DNA of 5,820 bases from an uncultured Planctomycetaceae bacterium (GTDB lineage Bacteria; Planctomycetota; Planctomycetia; Pirellulales; UBA1268). A program made the translations under genes and the position numbers. Each line of letters starts with the position of its first letter. Positions within the stretch are counted from its first letter, which is position 1. Location: assembly GCA_903958265.1 (NCBI GenBank), contig CAJBSQ010000793.1, positions 1 through 5,820 on the forward strand, read 5' to 3'. Shown here piece by piece: positions 1 through 5,760 of the stretch. The notes beneath the pieces are model-generated. The model made no database searches. It worked only from the letters and a program-made list of their open reading frames with translations, and was not told the origin of the DNA.

Positions 1-16
1 AGAAAATTCGGCAGCC

Positions 17-60
17 AAAAAATCAGGCCGGCCCGGGCGCCCAAGGGCCCGGGCCGGCCT
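17..60 (-). terminator. Strong intrinsic terminator (leftward; weakly bidirectional)
   Basis: A perfect 14-bp GC-rich stem pairs 25-38 with 47-60 around an 8-nt loop. Read leftward, the stem is followed by six consecutive T residues (complement of the A-run at 17-22), and a further T-run lies beyond that near the window edge. This is a textbook Rho-independent terminator for leftward transcription and would end the transcript of the micro-gene at 241-303. Rightward, only a short T-rich tail follows the stem, so termination of a gene entering from the left is possible but weaker. Confidence 0.85.
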
Positions 61-240
61 TTCTCGTCTGAGCGTGGACGCCCCGGTCGGCAATCGCCGG
101 GTGCGAATCGCACCCGTCAACCGCAAGCCGAAGCGAAGGGATGCAGACCGCACGAGGCGGCCTGCCGGATCCCGCGGACGGGATCCCGGCATCGAATCCG
201 CGTCGGAGAGAAGCCCGAGGGCGCCACTCCAACGTCAGAT
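61..240 (-). other. Structured 3' untranslated region between micro-gene and terminator
   Basis: No credible gene lies here. Read leftward, the stretch joins the stop codon of the micro-gene to the terminator and holds several hairpins. The strongest is 164-190, an 11-bp stem with one bulged base at 185 and a 4-nt loop. Another is 98-105 with 109-116 (8 bp, 3-nt loop), and a small one is 148-151 with 157-160. It could be a long structured 3' UTR that protects the short mRNA, or the body of a small RNA that also encodes the peptide. The pairing is read directly from the sequence; the role is inference. Confidence 0.4.
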
Positions 241-303
241 TCAGCCGTGGCCCTTCTTCTTCTTGGCGACCTTCTTGGCAGCCTTCTTCTTCTTCTTCGC
301 CAT
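241..303 (-). CDS. Lysine/alanine-rich micropeptide, 20 aa
   Basis: This short leftward gene encodes 20 residues, 11 of them Lys and four Ala, arranged as Lys blocks of 5, 2 and 4 with a Gly-His-Gly end. Every Lys codon is AAG. The start is well supported: AAGGAG (complement of 312-317) lies 8 nt before the ATG, the best ribosome binding site in the window. The net charge is strongly positive and there is no hydrophobic segment, so it should be soluble and could bind nucleic acid, ribosomes or acidic polymers. The composition resembles the Lys/Ala tails of bacterial histone H1-like proteins, but at this length no family can be assigned. It stands alone between its own promoter region and a strong terminator. 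The alternative is a leader peptide or chance AAG repeats; the ribosome binding site argues against chance. Confidence 0.62.
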   Translation of the reverse strand: MAKKKKKAAKKVAKKKKGHG

Positions 304-311
304 GGAAATGG

Positions 312-317
312 CTCCTT
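312..317 (-). promoter_or_regulatory. Shine-Dalgarno of the micropeptide gene
   Basis: The leftward strand reads AAGGAG here, 8 nt upstream of the ATG whose last base is at 301. Both the match and the spacing are close to ideal, which fixes the start of the 20-codon frame and is the main reason to call so short a gene. Confidence 0.7.
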
Positions 318-416
318 ACCATGAGCACCCTTTGACGGTTCTCACATCCACTCCCCCGGATGCTCTTGGGAGGGGAGCGGACGACGTTTCAGTGCGACGT
401 GAATGCTGATCGCTCA

Positions 417-455
417 CCATCCACGCCTCACCGATGAGAGTGTTGTGGTGGATGG
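417..455. repeat. 8-bp inverted repeat, two-tier stem-loop or operator
   Basis: CCATCCAC at 417-424 is exactly inverted as GTGGATGG at 448-455. Inside the loop, CTCA (427-430) can pair with TGAG (435-438). The element covers the place where the -10 region of the leftward promoter would fall. It could be a protein-binding dyad or an RNA hairpin in the leader of the micro-gene. The symmetry is seen; function is inferred. Confidence 0.4.
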
Positions 456-500
456 CGCTGAAAACTGTCAAGAGAACTTCGCCGATATTTTCAGATTTTT
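443..500 (-). promoter_or_regulatory. Candidate leftward promoter for the micropeptide gene
   Basis: The leftward strand carries an exact TTGACA -35 hexamer (complement of 466-471). Just upstream of it lies an A/T-rich tract (about 482-503) placed like an UP element. At 17-18 nt downstream the -10 is poor (CACAAC or CCACAA), so the promoter is incomplete by sigma-70 rules. It would give a leader of roughly 130 nt before the micro-gene. A weak -10 overlapped by a dyad would fit regulation, but this is inference. Confidence 0.35.
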
Positions 501-564
501 TTCTGCCCGCAAGATGCCCCGCTGTGACGAGGCGCGAGTCTCAAGCCACGCGCGGCGTGGCGCG

Positions 565-1785
565 TCAGGCGGGTGCCGTCGTGTCATCGCACCGGCGTGA
601 CACCCAGGCGTCGAGCATCGCGAGCTGCTTCGCAAAGTCCTGCTCATCGACGCCGATCGGGCTCTTAAAGAAGCAGGCGAGCCACGGCAGGCCACCACGT
701 TCGCCGGCCCGCTGCGCTCGTTCCACCAACCGCACGAGGTCGATCACCAACGGTGCTGCGAGGATCGAGTCGCAGCCCTGCCAGGTGAACTGCAGCGTCA
801 TCGGCGTGCCCAGGAAGCCACGGAAGTGGACGTGGTCCCAGGCCGTCTTCCAGTCACCCATGCTCTGGATGTATTCGATCGAGACAAGCGTCTGGGGCGG
901 GTAGCCGAGGATCGCCGAGAGGAGATGGTCTTTGCTCCTGACCTTCGAAGCCTTGTTCCGCGGATCGTCGAGCACCTTGCCATCCATGTTGCCGAAGATG
1001 TTGTGGCCCACCCAGCTCATCACTTCGAGATGGCGGGCAGCGAACATCGGGGCCAGCACGCTCTTGAGCAGCGTCTCGCCGGTCTTGCCGTCGCAGCCGG
1101 CATGGGCGATCCCGCGGTCGAGGGCCAATCGCTGCAGGCAGGCCGGATTCGCCCCGGTCGAAGGCGTGAAGTTGACGTAGCTCGCCCCCGCCTCGACGGC
1201 CGCGAGAAAATAGAGGCTGCTGCCGGGCAGCGGACACCGGGAAGCGTCGTCGAGGAGGGGTTCGAGTTCGGCGAAGTCGTGCGGGATTGGCAGCGTGGGG
1301 GGCGGCTCCGTGGACGAGATATTGACGACGACGACATGGTCGAGCCGCTCCGCGGCCGCGAACTCGACGAGATCGCGGCGCACGCGGTCCACGGCCGCTC
1401 GCGGTGTTTCGACGACGGCGGCCACCGCCGGGTCGGCCAGTCCGCGAATCTGGTCGCCCGATGCGACCAGTGTGCCCGGCCGCAGTCGCGGCTCCACCTC
1501 GGCGAAGAAGTCGGCGGCGATGTCGAGGAGCTCTGGAGCGATCGCCCGGCTCTCGCTCCACATTCTCCGTGCCTCGTCGCCAAGTCGGCCACCGCGGATG
1601 TCATGGCCGCCCACCACGAGCTGGTCGAGGCCCACGAGTTCCAGCCGGGCGAAGGACTCGAGCGCCGTCACCAGACCGATCGGCGGCACCGCACCGTGGC
1701 GAAGTGCCGCCAGCCCCGTCATCATCGTCGTGGCGACTCCACCCTTGGCCCCGATGAGCCAGACTCCGATGCGGCGTGCGGCCAT
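565..1785 (-). CDS. ino1: myo-Inositol-1-phosphate synthase (inositol-3-phosphate synthase)
   Basis: This 406-residue cytosolic enzyme should convert glucose 6-phosphate to 1D-myo-inositol 3-phosphate (EC 5.5.1.4) by an NAD-dependent oxidation, aldol cyclisation and reduction. The N-terminal Rossmann motif is LIGAKGGVATT (10-20). VNISSTEPPP (154-163) and SYVNFTPSTGAN (202-213) match NAD and substrate segments of the family. AGCDGKTGETLLKSVLAPMF (229-248) and GNMDGKVLDDP (265-275) followed by SKVRSK (280-285) match the catalytic Lys-bearing core, and GDWKTAWDHV (310-319) and DSILAAPLVIDL (339-350) the C-terminal conserved part. Eukaryotic forms have about 510-530 residues; this length is normal for prokaryotes. 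The ATG at 1785 sits just before the Rossmann strand; its ribosome binding site is weak. It diverges from the aminotransferase operon and probably feeds inositol lipids or solutes. The family call is firm; the downstream product is unknown. Confidence 0.93.
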   Translation of the reverse strand: MAARRIGVWLIGAKGGVATTMMTGLAALRHGAVPPIGLVTALESFARLELVGLDQLVVGGHDIRGGRLGDEARRMWSESRAIAPELLDIAADFFAEVEPRLRPGTLVASGDQIRGLADPAVAAVVETPRAAVDRVRRDLVEFAAAERLDHVVVVNISSTEPPPTLPIPHDFAELEPLLDDASRCPLPGSSLYFLAAVEAGASYVNFTPSTGANPACLQRLALDRGIAHAGCDGKTGETLLKSVLAPMFAARHLEVMSWVGHNIFGNMDGKVLDDPRNKASKVRSKDHLLSAILGYPPQTLVSIEYIQSMGDWKTAWDHVHFRGFLGTPMTLQFTWQGCDSILAAPLVIDLVRLVERAQRAGERGGLPWLACFFKSPIGVDEQDFAKQLAMLDAWVSRRCDDTTAPA

Positions 1786-1790
1786 GCTCT

Positions 1791-1819
1791 GGGTCCGAAG
1801 GGGGGCGGGCGCGGCTGGG
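1791..1819 (+). promoter_or_regulatory. G-quadruplex-type motif upstream of ino1
   Basis: The + strand has G-runs at 1791-1793, 1800-1805, 1807-1809 and 1817-1819, separated by loops of 6, 1 and 7 nt. This fits the standard four-run G3+ N1-7 pattern. It lies between the ino1 start codon and the shared -10 element, so it would be on the template strand of the ino1 leader and overlaps the -35 zone of the rightward promoter. In GC-rich DNA such motifs also arise by chance. Confidence 0.35.
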
Positions 1820-1834
1820 AAACGAACAGCCGGG

Positions 1835-1843
1835 TGGTATCAT
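1835..1843 (+). promoter_or_regulatory. Extended -10 promoter for the aminotransferase operon
   Basis: TGGTATCAT is an extended -10 (TGn followed by a hexamer with 5 of 6 matches to TATAAT). The -35 position 16-17 nt upstream is poor, as is common for extended -10 promoters. Transcription would start near 1850, immediately before the stem-loop at 1852-1897, giving a leader of about 93 nt to the ATG at 1943. Confidence 0.45.
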
Positions 1844-1867
1844 TCGTTGCCCCGCGAGGAGCGTCAA
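1839..1867 (-). promoter_or_regulatory. Leftward promoter for ino1 sharing the same -10
   Basis: On the leftward strand TTGACG (complement of 1862-1867, 5 of 6 to consensus) is followed after exactly 17 nt by AATGAT (complement of 1839-1844, 4 of 6). This would start transcription near 1832 and give ino1 a leader of about 45 nt. Its -10 overlaps the rightward -10 base for base, so the two promoters should compete for polymerase. Confidence 0.45.
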
Positions 1868-1897
1868 GCGACCGTCCGACGGTGGGCTCCTTCGCGG
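1852..1897 (+). promoter_or_regulatory. Two-tier stem-loop in the operon leader
   Basis: Positions 1852-1862 pair with 1886-1897 in 11 base pairs with one bulged T. Within the loop, 1871-1875 pairs perfectly with 1879-1883. The predicted rightward transcript would begin almost at the base of this structure, so it could stabilise the mRNA 5' end or act in attenuation. The leftward -35 (1862-1867) lies inside it. I do not recognise a known riboswitch class. Confidence 0.45.
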
Positions 1898-1942
1898 CGC
1901 GAGGCCGGTCCCACCTACCCCGCCGCGGAGAGAATCTGTCGC

Positions 1943-3145
1943 ATGGAGTCAACGAGCCTGCACACCGCCCGCCGCATGCGGGCTCTCGAGCCGTCGGCCA
2001 CGCTGGCGATGGCGGCCCGCGCCGCCGCACTGAAAGCCGCCGGCGCCGACGTGATCGACCTGTCGGTGGGCGAGCCCGATTTCCCGACGCCCGAGCACAT
2101 CTGCCGGGCGGCCGAGGAGGCGATCCGCGGCGGCAAAACCAAATACACACCCGCCGCCGGCATCCCGCAGCTTCGGCAGGCCGTGGCCGCCGACTACACC
2201 CGCCGGACGGGGCTGGCCGTCTCACCCGGTCAGGTCGTCGTCTCCAACGGGGCCAAACACTCCCTCCACAACGTCTTCACCGCAGTGCTCGACGAGGGCG
2301 ACGAAGTGATCGTGCCCACGCCGTACTGGGTGAGCTATGCGGAGCTCATCAAACTGGCGGGGGCGAAGCCTGTGCTGCTCGAAACCCGGATCGAGGACGA
2401 CTTCAAACTTCGTCCCGAGGCCCTCCGGGCAGCGGTCACGCCCCGAACCAGGATGCTGCTGCTCTGCTCGCCGAGCAACCCGACCGGTGTCGTCTACACG
2501 CCGGATGAGCTCGGCGCCCTGGCCGACATCGCCATCGAACACGATCTCGCCGTCGTGTCTGACGAAATCTACGACCAGCTCGTGTACGACGGCCGGGAGA
2601 GTGTCTCCTTCCCCACGCTGCGTCCCGGCCTGGCCGACCGCACGGTCGTCGTGGCCGGCGTGAGTAAGACCTACTCGATGACCGGCTGGCGGATCGGCTG
2701 GACGATCGCGCCCGAGCCGCTCTCGAAGGCGATGGGGAACCTGCAGAGCCAGGAGACGAGCAACCCCTGCAGCATCAGCCAGCATGCCGCGGTGGCCGCC
2801 CTCACTGGGCCGCAGGAGTGCGTCGCCCGGATGCTGGCGGCCTTCGAGCAGCGTCGCGACCTCGTCGCGGCGCGGCTCCGAGCCCTGCCGGGCGTCCGCA
2901 TTCCCGAGATCGGGGGCGCCTTCTACGCCTTCTTCGACATCCGTGAGCCGCTGGGCAGGATGAAGGCCGGCGGCATCGAGACGAGCATGCAGTGGTGCGA
3001 GGCGCTCCTGGAGCGGCAGCAGGTCGCTCTCGTGGCTGGCAGCGCGTTTGGCGCCGAGGGGCACGTGCGGATGTCGTTCGCGGCCTCGGAAGCCACACTG
3101 GCCATCGGGCTGGATCGGATCGCCGCGTTTCTCCAGACGGGCTGA
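1943..3145 (+). CDS. aspC: Aspartate aminotransferase, class I subgroup 1-beta (possibly aspartate/prephenate)
   Basis: A 400-residue cytosolic PLP enzyme of fold type I that should exchange the amino group between aspartate and 2-oxoglutarate; some 1-beta members also convert prephenate to arogenate. The 1-beta start pattern LEPSAT (15-20), SVGEPDFPTP (41-50) and KTKYTPAAGIPQLR (65-78) is clear. GAKHSL (103-108) carries the Lys typical of Thermus-type AspAT substrate binding. PYWVSY (127-132), SNPTG (178-182, Asn179), SDEIY (206-210, Asp207), the Schiff-base Lys242 in SKTYSMTGWR (241-250) and the carboxylate-binding Arg376 in HVRMSFA (374-380) are all present. The frame is open far upstream, but ATG 1943 gives the family's normal N-terminus, with GGAG 12 nt before it. 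It is the first gene of a likely three-gene operon. Function as AspAT is well supported; prephenate activity is conjecture. Confidence 0.93.
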   Translation: MESTSLHTARRMRALEPSATLAMAARAAALKAAGADVIDLSVGEPDFPTPEHICRAAEEAIRGGKTKYTPAAGIPQLRQAVAADYTRRTGLAVSPGQVVVSNGAKHSLHNVFTAVLDEGDEVIVPTPYWVSYAELIKLAGAKPVLLETRIEDDFKLRPEALRAAVTPRTRMLLLCSPSNPTGVVYTPDELGALADIAIEHDLAVVSDEIYDQLVYDGRESVSFPTLRPGLADRTVVVAGVSKTYSMTGWRIGWTIAPEPLSKAMGNLQSQETSNPCSISQHAAVAALTGPQECVARMLAAFEQRRDLVAARLRALPGVRIPEIGGAFYAFFDIREPLGRMKAGGIETSMQWCEALLERQQVALVAGSAFGAEGHVRMSFAASEATLAIGLDRIAAFLQTG

Positions 3146-3150
3146 CAGCC

Positions 3151-4374
3151 GTGGCCGCGTTGTCCCTCGCCGCGAGGCCTTCCCGGGAGCCGATCTACCT
3201 CGATCATGCGGCCGCCACGCCCCTCGATCCCCGGGTCGAGGCGGCGATGCATGCGGCGGCGGCGGTGGCGTTTGCCAATCCCTCCAGCCCGCATGCCGCC
3301 GGACGCCGCGCCCGTGCTCTTCTCGAGGATGCCCGCGAGCGGATCCTCACCCTCGTCGGTGGCCGCACCTCAGGGGCGAGCCGGGATCGGCTCGTGTTCA
3401 CCAGCGGGGCCACCGAGGCCAACCGCCTCGGTGTGCTCGGCACGGCCGGGAGTCATGCCGGCATCGTGGCCTATTCTCCTCGCGACCACGGGAGCGTGGT
3501 CACGGCCGCCGCCCGGCTCGTTGCCGCCGGCTGGCGGGGGGTGCCACTGCCACTCGACCCCGGAGGCGGGGCCTGTAGCGCCGCCGGCAGGCTCGCGGCG
3601 ACGAGCCACAGCCGCCCGGTCATGCTCTGCCTCACGCCCCTCTGCGGGCAGACCGGCATCCGCGACTCGCTCGAGCCGCTCGCGGCGGCCTCCCCAGCGA
3701 CCACGCCGCTGGTGCATGCCGACGCCACCCAGGCCATCGCCTGGGATGCCATCTCGTTTCGTGATCTTCCCCTGACCTCGCTCGCCTTCGCTCCCTGCAA
3801 GTTTGGTGGTCCACGGGGCATCGGAGCCCTCGTGCTGCGGGGAGACGTGCCGCTCGAGCCGCTCGCGGATGGTCCGCAGGAACGTGGCCTTCGCGGCGGC
3901 ACGGAGCCTGTCGCGCTGGCGGTCGGCTTCGCCACGGCGTTGGAACTGGCTGTCGCCGGCCGCAGCGAAGCCAGTCGCCATGTCACCCTGCTCCGAGACG
4001 CGTTTGAGCGGAACGTCGTCGCGGCGGCCCGTCGTCACGGGATCGATTCCTACGTGGTCGGGCAGGGGGCCGATCGCGGACCGCACATCACGACGATCGC
4101 GTTTCGTGGCTGCGACCGACAGGCCGTGGTGATGGCCGCCGATTTGGCCGGCCTCTGCCTTGCCACGGGAACCGCGTGTGCCAGCGGTTCGAGCGAGCCG
4201 TCAGCCGCAGTCGCCGCGCTCGGCCTGCCCTCGTGGGTGCCGGCAGCGGCGATCAGGGCCAGCTTCGCGGCCAGCATCACCTCCGCCGAGGTCGACCTGG
4301 CGATCGCGAAGCTCGATGGTGTCTTTCGCGGGTTCGTCGCCGGTGGCCTTCACCGATCGATCGACACCCAGTAG
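3151..4374 (+). CDS. Cysteine desulfurase-like PLP protein (NifS/IscS relative, divergent)
   Basis: A 407-residue fold-type I PLP protein; the family takes sulfur from cysteine as a persulfide for Fe-S clusters and thio-modification. Landmarks in order: YLDHAAATPLDPRV (16-29), FTSGATEANRLG (83-94), DHGSV with His113, HADATQ (189-194, Asp191), PLP Lys217 in APCKFGGPRGIGAL (214-227), RGLRGGTEP (245-253), loop Cys343 in TGTACASG (339-346) and IRASF with Arg369. Length is typical. Two usually conserved sites differ: the His before the PLP Lys is Cys216, and the NNEIG segment reads CGQTG (165-169), losing the pocket Asn. The frame is open upstream inside aspC, but GTG 3151, 5 nt past the aspC stop, gives the right N-terminus; no ribosome binding site is clear, so coupling is likely. 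An active desulfurase, selenocysteine lyase-like enzyme or repurposed paralogue are all possible. Confidence 0.82.
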   Translation: MAALSLAARPSREPIYLDHAAATPLDPRVEAAMHAAAAVAFANPSSPHAAGRRARALLEDARERILTLVGGRTSGASRDRLVFTSGATEANRLGVLGTAGSHAGIVAYSPRDHGSVVTAAARLVAAGWRGVPLPLDPGGGACSAAGRLAATSHSRPVMLCLTPLCGQTGIRDSLEPLAAASPATTPLVHADATQAIAWDAISFRDLPLTSLAFAPCKFGGPRGIGALVLRGDVPLEPLADGPQERGLRGGTEPVALAVGFATALELAVAGRSEASRHVTLLRDAFERNVVAAARRHGIDSYVVGQGADRGPHITTIAFRGCDRQAVVMAADLAGLCLATGTACASGSSEPSAAVAALGLPSWVPAAAIRASFAASITSAEVDLAIAKLDGVFRGFVAGGLHRSIDTQ

Positions 4375-4395
4375 CCTGCCCCGGTCAGCGTTGAC

Positions 4396-5319
4396 GTGGC
4401 AGGGATGCCGGAGGGTGGTTTTCTCCTTGCAGGCGCCGTGCGCACGGGTTCGCCGATGGTCCCTTCCCAGCACGCCGGTTCCAACGCCTGGCTAGCCTGC
4501 CACCACGGCTGGCCTCTCGTGAGGGCCGCGTTCTCCGCCATCATCGAACCCACCATCGTTTCGTGCGTGGGCCCCGGATGCCCGCTGGTGATGGTCTGTG
4601 AGGCCGATCTTTCCCGGCTGCTCGACGATCTCCGGCTGGCCTGCAGTGAGTCCCACCCGCGACGGGCGGTGCTGCTCGATGGTCGCGAACTTGGCACCGC
4701 CCTCCGCGAGGCCGATGACGGAGCCGCCACGCATCTCCTCCGCTCGTTATCGCGGATGCACCTCGTGATCGTCCGCGGCATCGACCTGGTCGGGGGGGCC
4801 GACACCCAGCACGCCGTGACTGGCCTCCTCGACGCCCTCGCGGCCGCCGGCGTGACCATCTGCGTGTCACTCACCAGGCCGCCAGGCTCGACGGGGCTGG
4901 ATCTCCCGCTGGCATCGCGACTGGCGGCGGGCCTGGTGCTCCACGTCCCGTGCCCGTCCCCGGCAATGCGCGGAGACAGCGCTCCCTCTGACCGCCGGTC
5001 GGTCGGTCGCATCGTGCGGGCCACGGCCTCTCGGCACGGCCTGACCGCCGGGGATCTGGTCGGCCCGAAACGAACCCGCAGCATGGTGCACGTCCGCAAC
5101 CTGGCGATGTACCTCGCGCGACGGTTGACGGGCCGCAGCCTCGATGCCATCGGGGAAGCGTTTGGAGGCCGTGACCACACGACCGTCATGAGGGGCATCA
5201 GGAGCGTCGAAACCAGACGACAGACCGACGCGGCATTCGCTGGCGACCTCGAAAACCTGGTCAGCGAGGTGAGTTCTCCCCGCAGTCGGCGGCCGGCGTG
5301 TCGCAGAGCACAGGCCTGA
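4396..5319 (+). CDS. DnaA-like protein: degenerate AAA+ region, intact DnaA domain IV
   Basis: A 307-residue protein whose C-terminal part (about 204-275) is DnaA domain IV, the DnaA-box-binding helix-turn-helix. VRNLAMYLARRLTGRSL (233-249) and IGEAFGGRDHTTV (252-264) retain Arg234 and the Arg-Asp-His-Thr residues that contact DNA in DnaA. Upstream, 62-187 runs collinear with the DnaA AAA+ core: PLVMV (63-67), Walker B region LVIVRGIDLV (123-132), sensor I region LTRPP (159-163) and SRLAAGL (174-180), whose Arg175 matches the arginine-finger site. However, the Walker A loop is missing, the Walker B acids are Arg-Gly, and the lid with sensor II is deleted. DnaA itself has about 440-470 residues. 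GTG 4396 opens the frame; ATG 4405 is an equally good start. Twenty-one nt separate it from the previous gene. Most likely a non-ATPase replication or transcription regulator; role inferred. Confidence 0.8.
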   Translation: MAGMPEGGFLLAGAVRTGSPMVPSQHAGSNAWLACHHGWPLVRAAFSAIIEPTIVSCVGPGCPLVMVCEADLSRLLDDLRLACSESHPRRAVLLDGRELGTALREADDGAATHLLRSLSRMHLVIVRGIDLVGGADTQHAVTGLLDALAAAGVTICVSLTRPPGSTGLDLPLASRLAAGLVLHVPCPSPAMRGDSAPSDRRSVGRIVRATASRHGLTAGDLVGPKRTRSMVHVRNLAMYLARRLTGRSLDAIGEAFGGRDHTTVMRGIRSVETRRQTDAAFAGDLENLVSEVSSPRSRRPACRRAQA

Positions 5320-5325
5320 TTCGCT

Positions 5326-5357
5326 CGCCACACCTGTCGGATCGATGTCGGTTGGCG
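5326..5357 (+). terminator. Post-stop hairpin, possible 3' end of the operon
   Basis: CGCCA (5326-5330) and ACC (5332-5334) pair with GGT (5350-5352) and TGGCG (5353-5357), giving 8 bp with one bulged base, 7 nt after the DnaA-like stop codon. No T-run follows, so it is not a classical intrinsic terminator. It may mark a processed or Rho-dependent end. Confidence 0.3.
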
Positions 5358-5535
5358 GCAGACGAGCTGATGTCCACGCCGCCGACGATTCGGGAGACCG
5401 CTCACCGACCAGGCGGCGGCGAGCACTCGTCTTCCAGAACACGATTGATCAACGCGGACTGCTCCACGAACCAACGCGATCTGCCTCTGAGATGACCTGT
5501 TTCCAACGACCAACCGGCAGGTTATGCACTCCTTG

Positions 5536-5571
5536 AGCGTTCTGCTGAACGACCGAATGACGCTGCTTTTT
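5536..5571 (+). terminator. Weak intrinsic terminator candidate
   Basis: AGCGT (5536-5540) can pair with ACGCT (5560-5564), or alternatively CGTTC (5538-5542) with GAACG (5547-5551). Five T residues at 5567-5571 follow. The stems are only 5 bp, so the call rests mainly on the T-run and the position after the last gene of the operon. Confidence 0.25.
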
Positions 5572-5760
5572 CGTCTCGAAGCCCTCGGGTTCTGTGGCCG
5601 GAATCAGCCAGATGGTGCACGGTGTGACGAGGCTCCTCCTAAGAGACCGCTCCTATTCTGTTTCCTCCTACCACACTCTCTTTGAGAGAAGAGAAGAAGC
5701 ACAGCCACCCGGGGGCATCGAGTCCCAAAAAAGGCGGGGCGGGGGGCGAACACTATCCGG

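Larger units (their letters stand above)
304..564. other. Intergenic region between ino1 3' end and micro-gene
   Basis: This gap is noticeably richer in A/T than the flanking genes. It holds the ribosome binding site (312-317) and a probable promoter for the micro-gene, an inverted repeat (417-455), and a 7-bp hairpin (545-551 with 555-561) just past the ino1 stop codon. That hairpin lacks a T-run on the leftward strand, so it is at best a weak or Rho-assisted end for the ino1 transcript. I see no further coding sequence in it. Confidence 0.6.

Noticed and set aside
98..116. tRNA T-arm-like hairpin around GCGAATCGC
   Set aside because: The loop does not match TTCRANY, and no acceptor, D or anticodon arms can be found at the right distances.
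74..409. Rightward frame with a Phe-rich stretch over the micro-gene, and a leftward frame (23-328) with a Glu-rich stretch
   Set aside because: Both are out-of-frame readings of the AAG repeats. Neither has the ribosome binding site that the 20-codon frame has.
826..2508. Long rightward open frame antisense to ino1 and running into aspC
   Set aside because: It is an open-frame shadow typical of GC-rich DNA. Its product is Arg/Gly/His-rich without any recognisable motif, while both overlapped genes have full family signatures.
4350..5513. Leftward 387-codon frame antisense to the DnaA-like gene
   Set aside because: The product is Arg/Ser-rich without motifs, and the + strand frame contains the DnaA domain IV signature. 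It is a shadow.
5709..5748. Second G-quadruplex candidate in the G-rich block
   Set aside because: There are not four separated G3 runs with loops of 7 nt or less; the first G-run is too far from the others.
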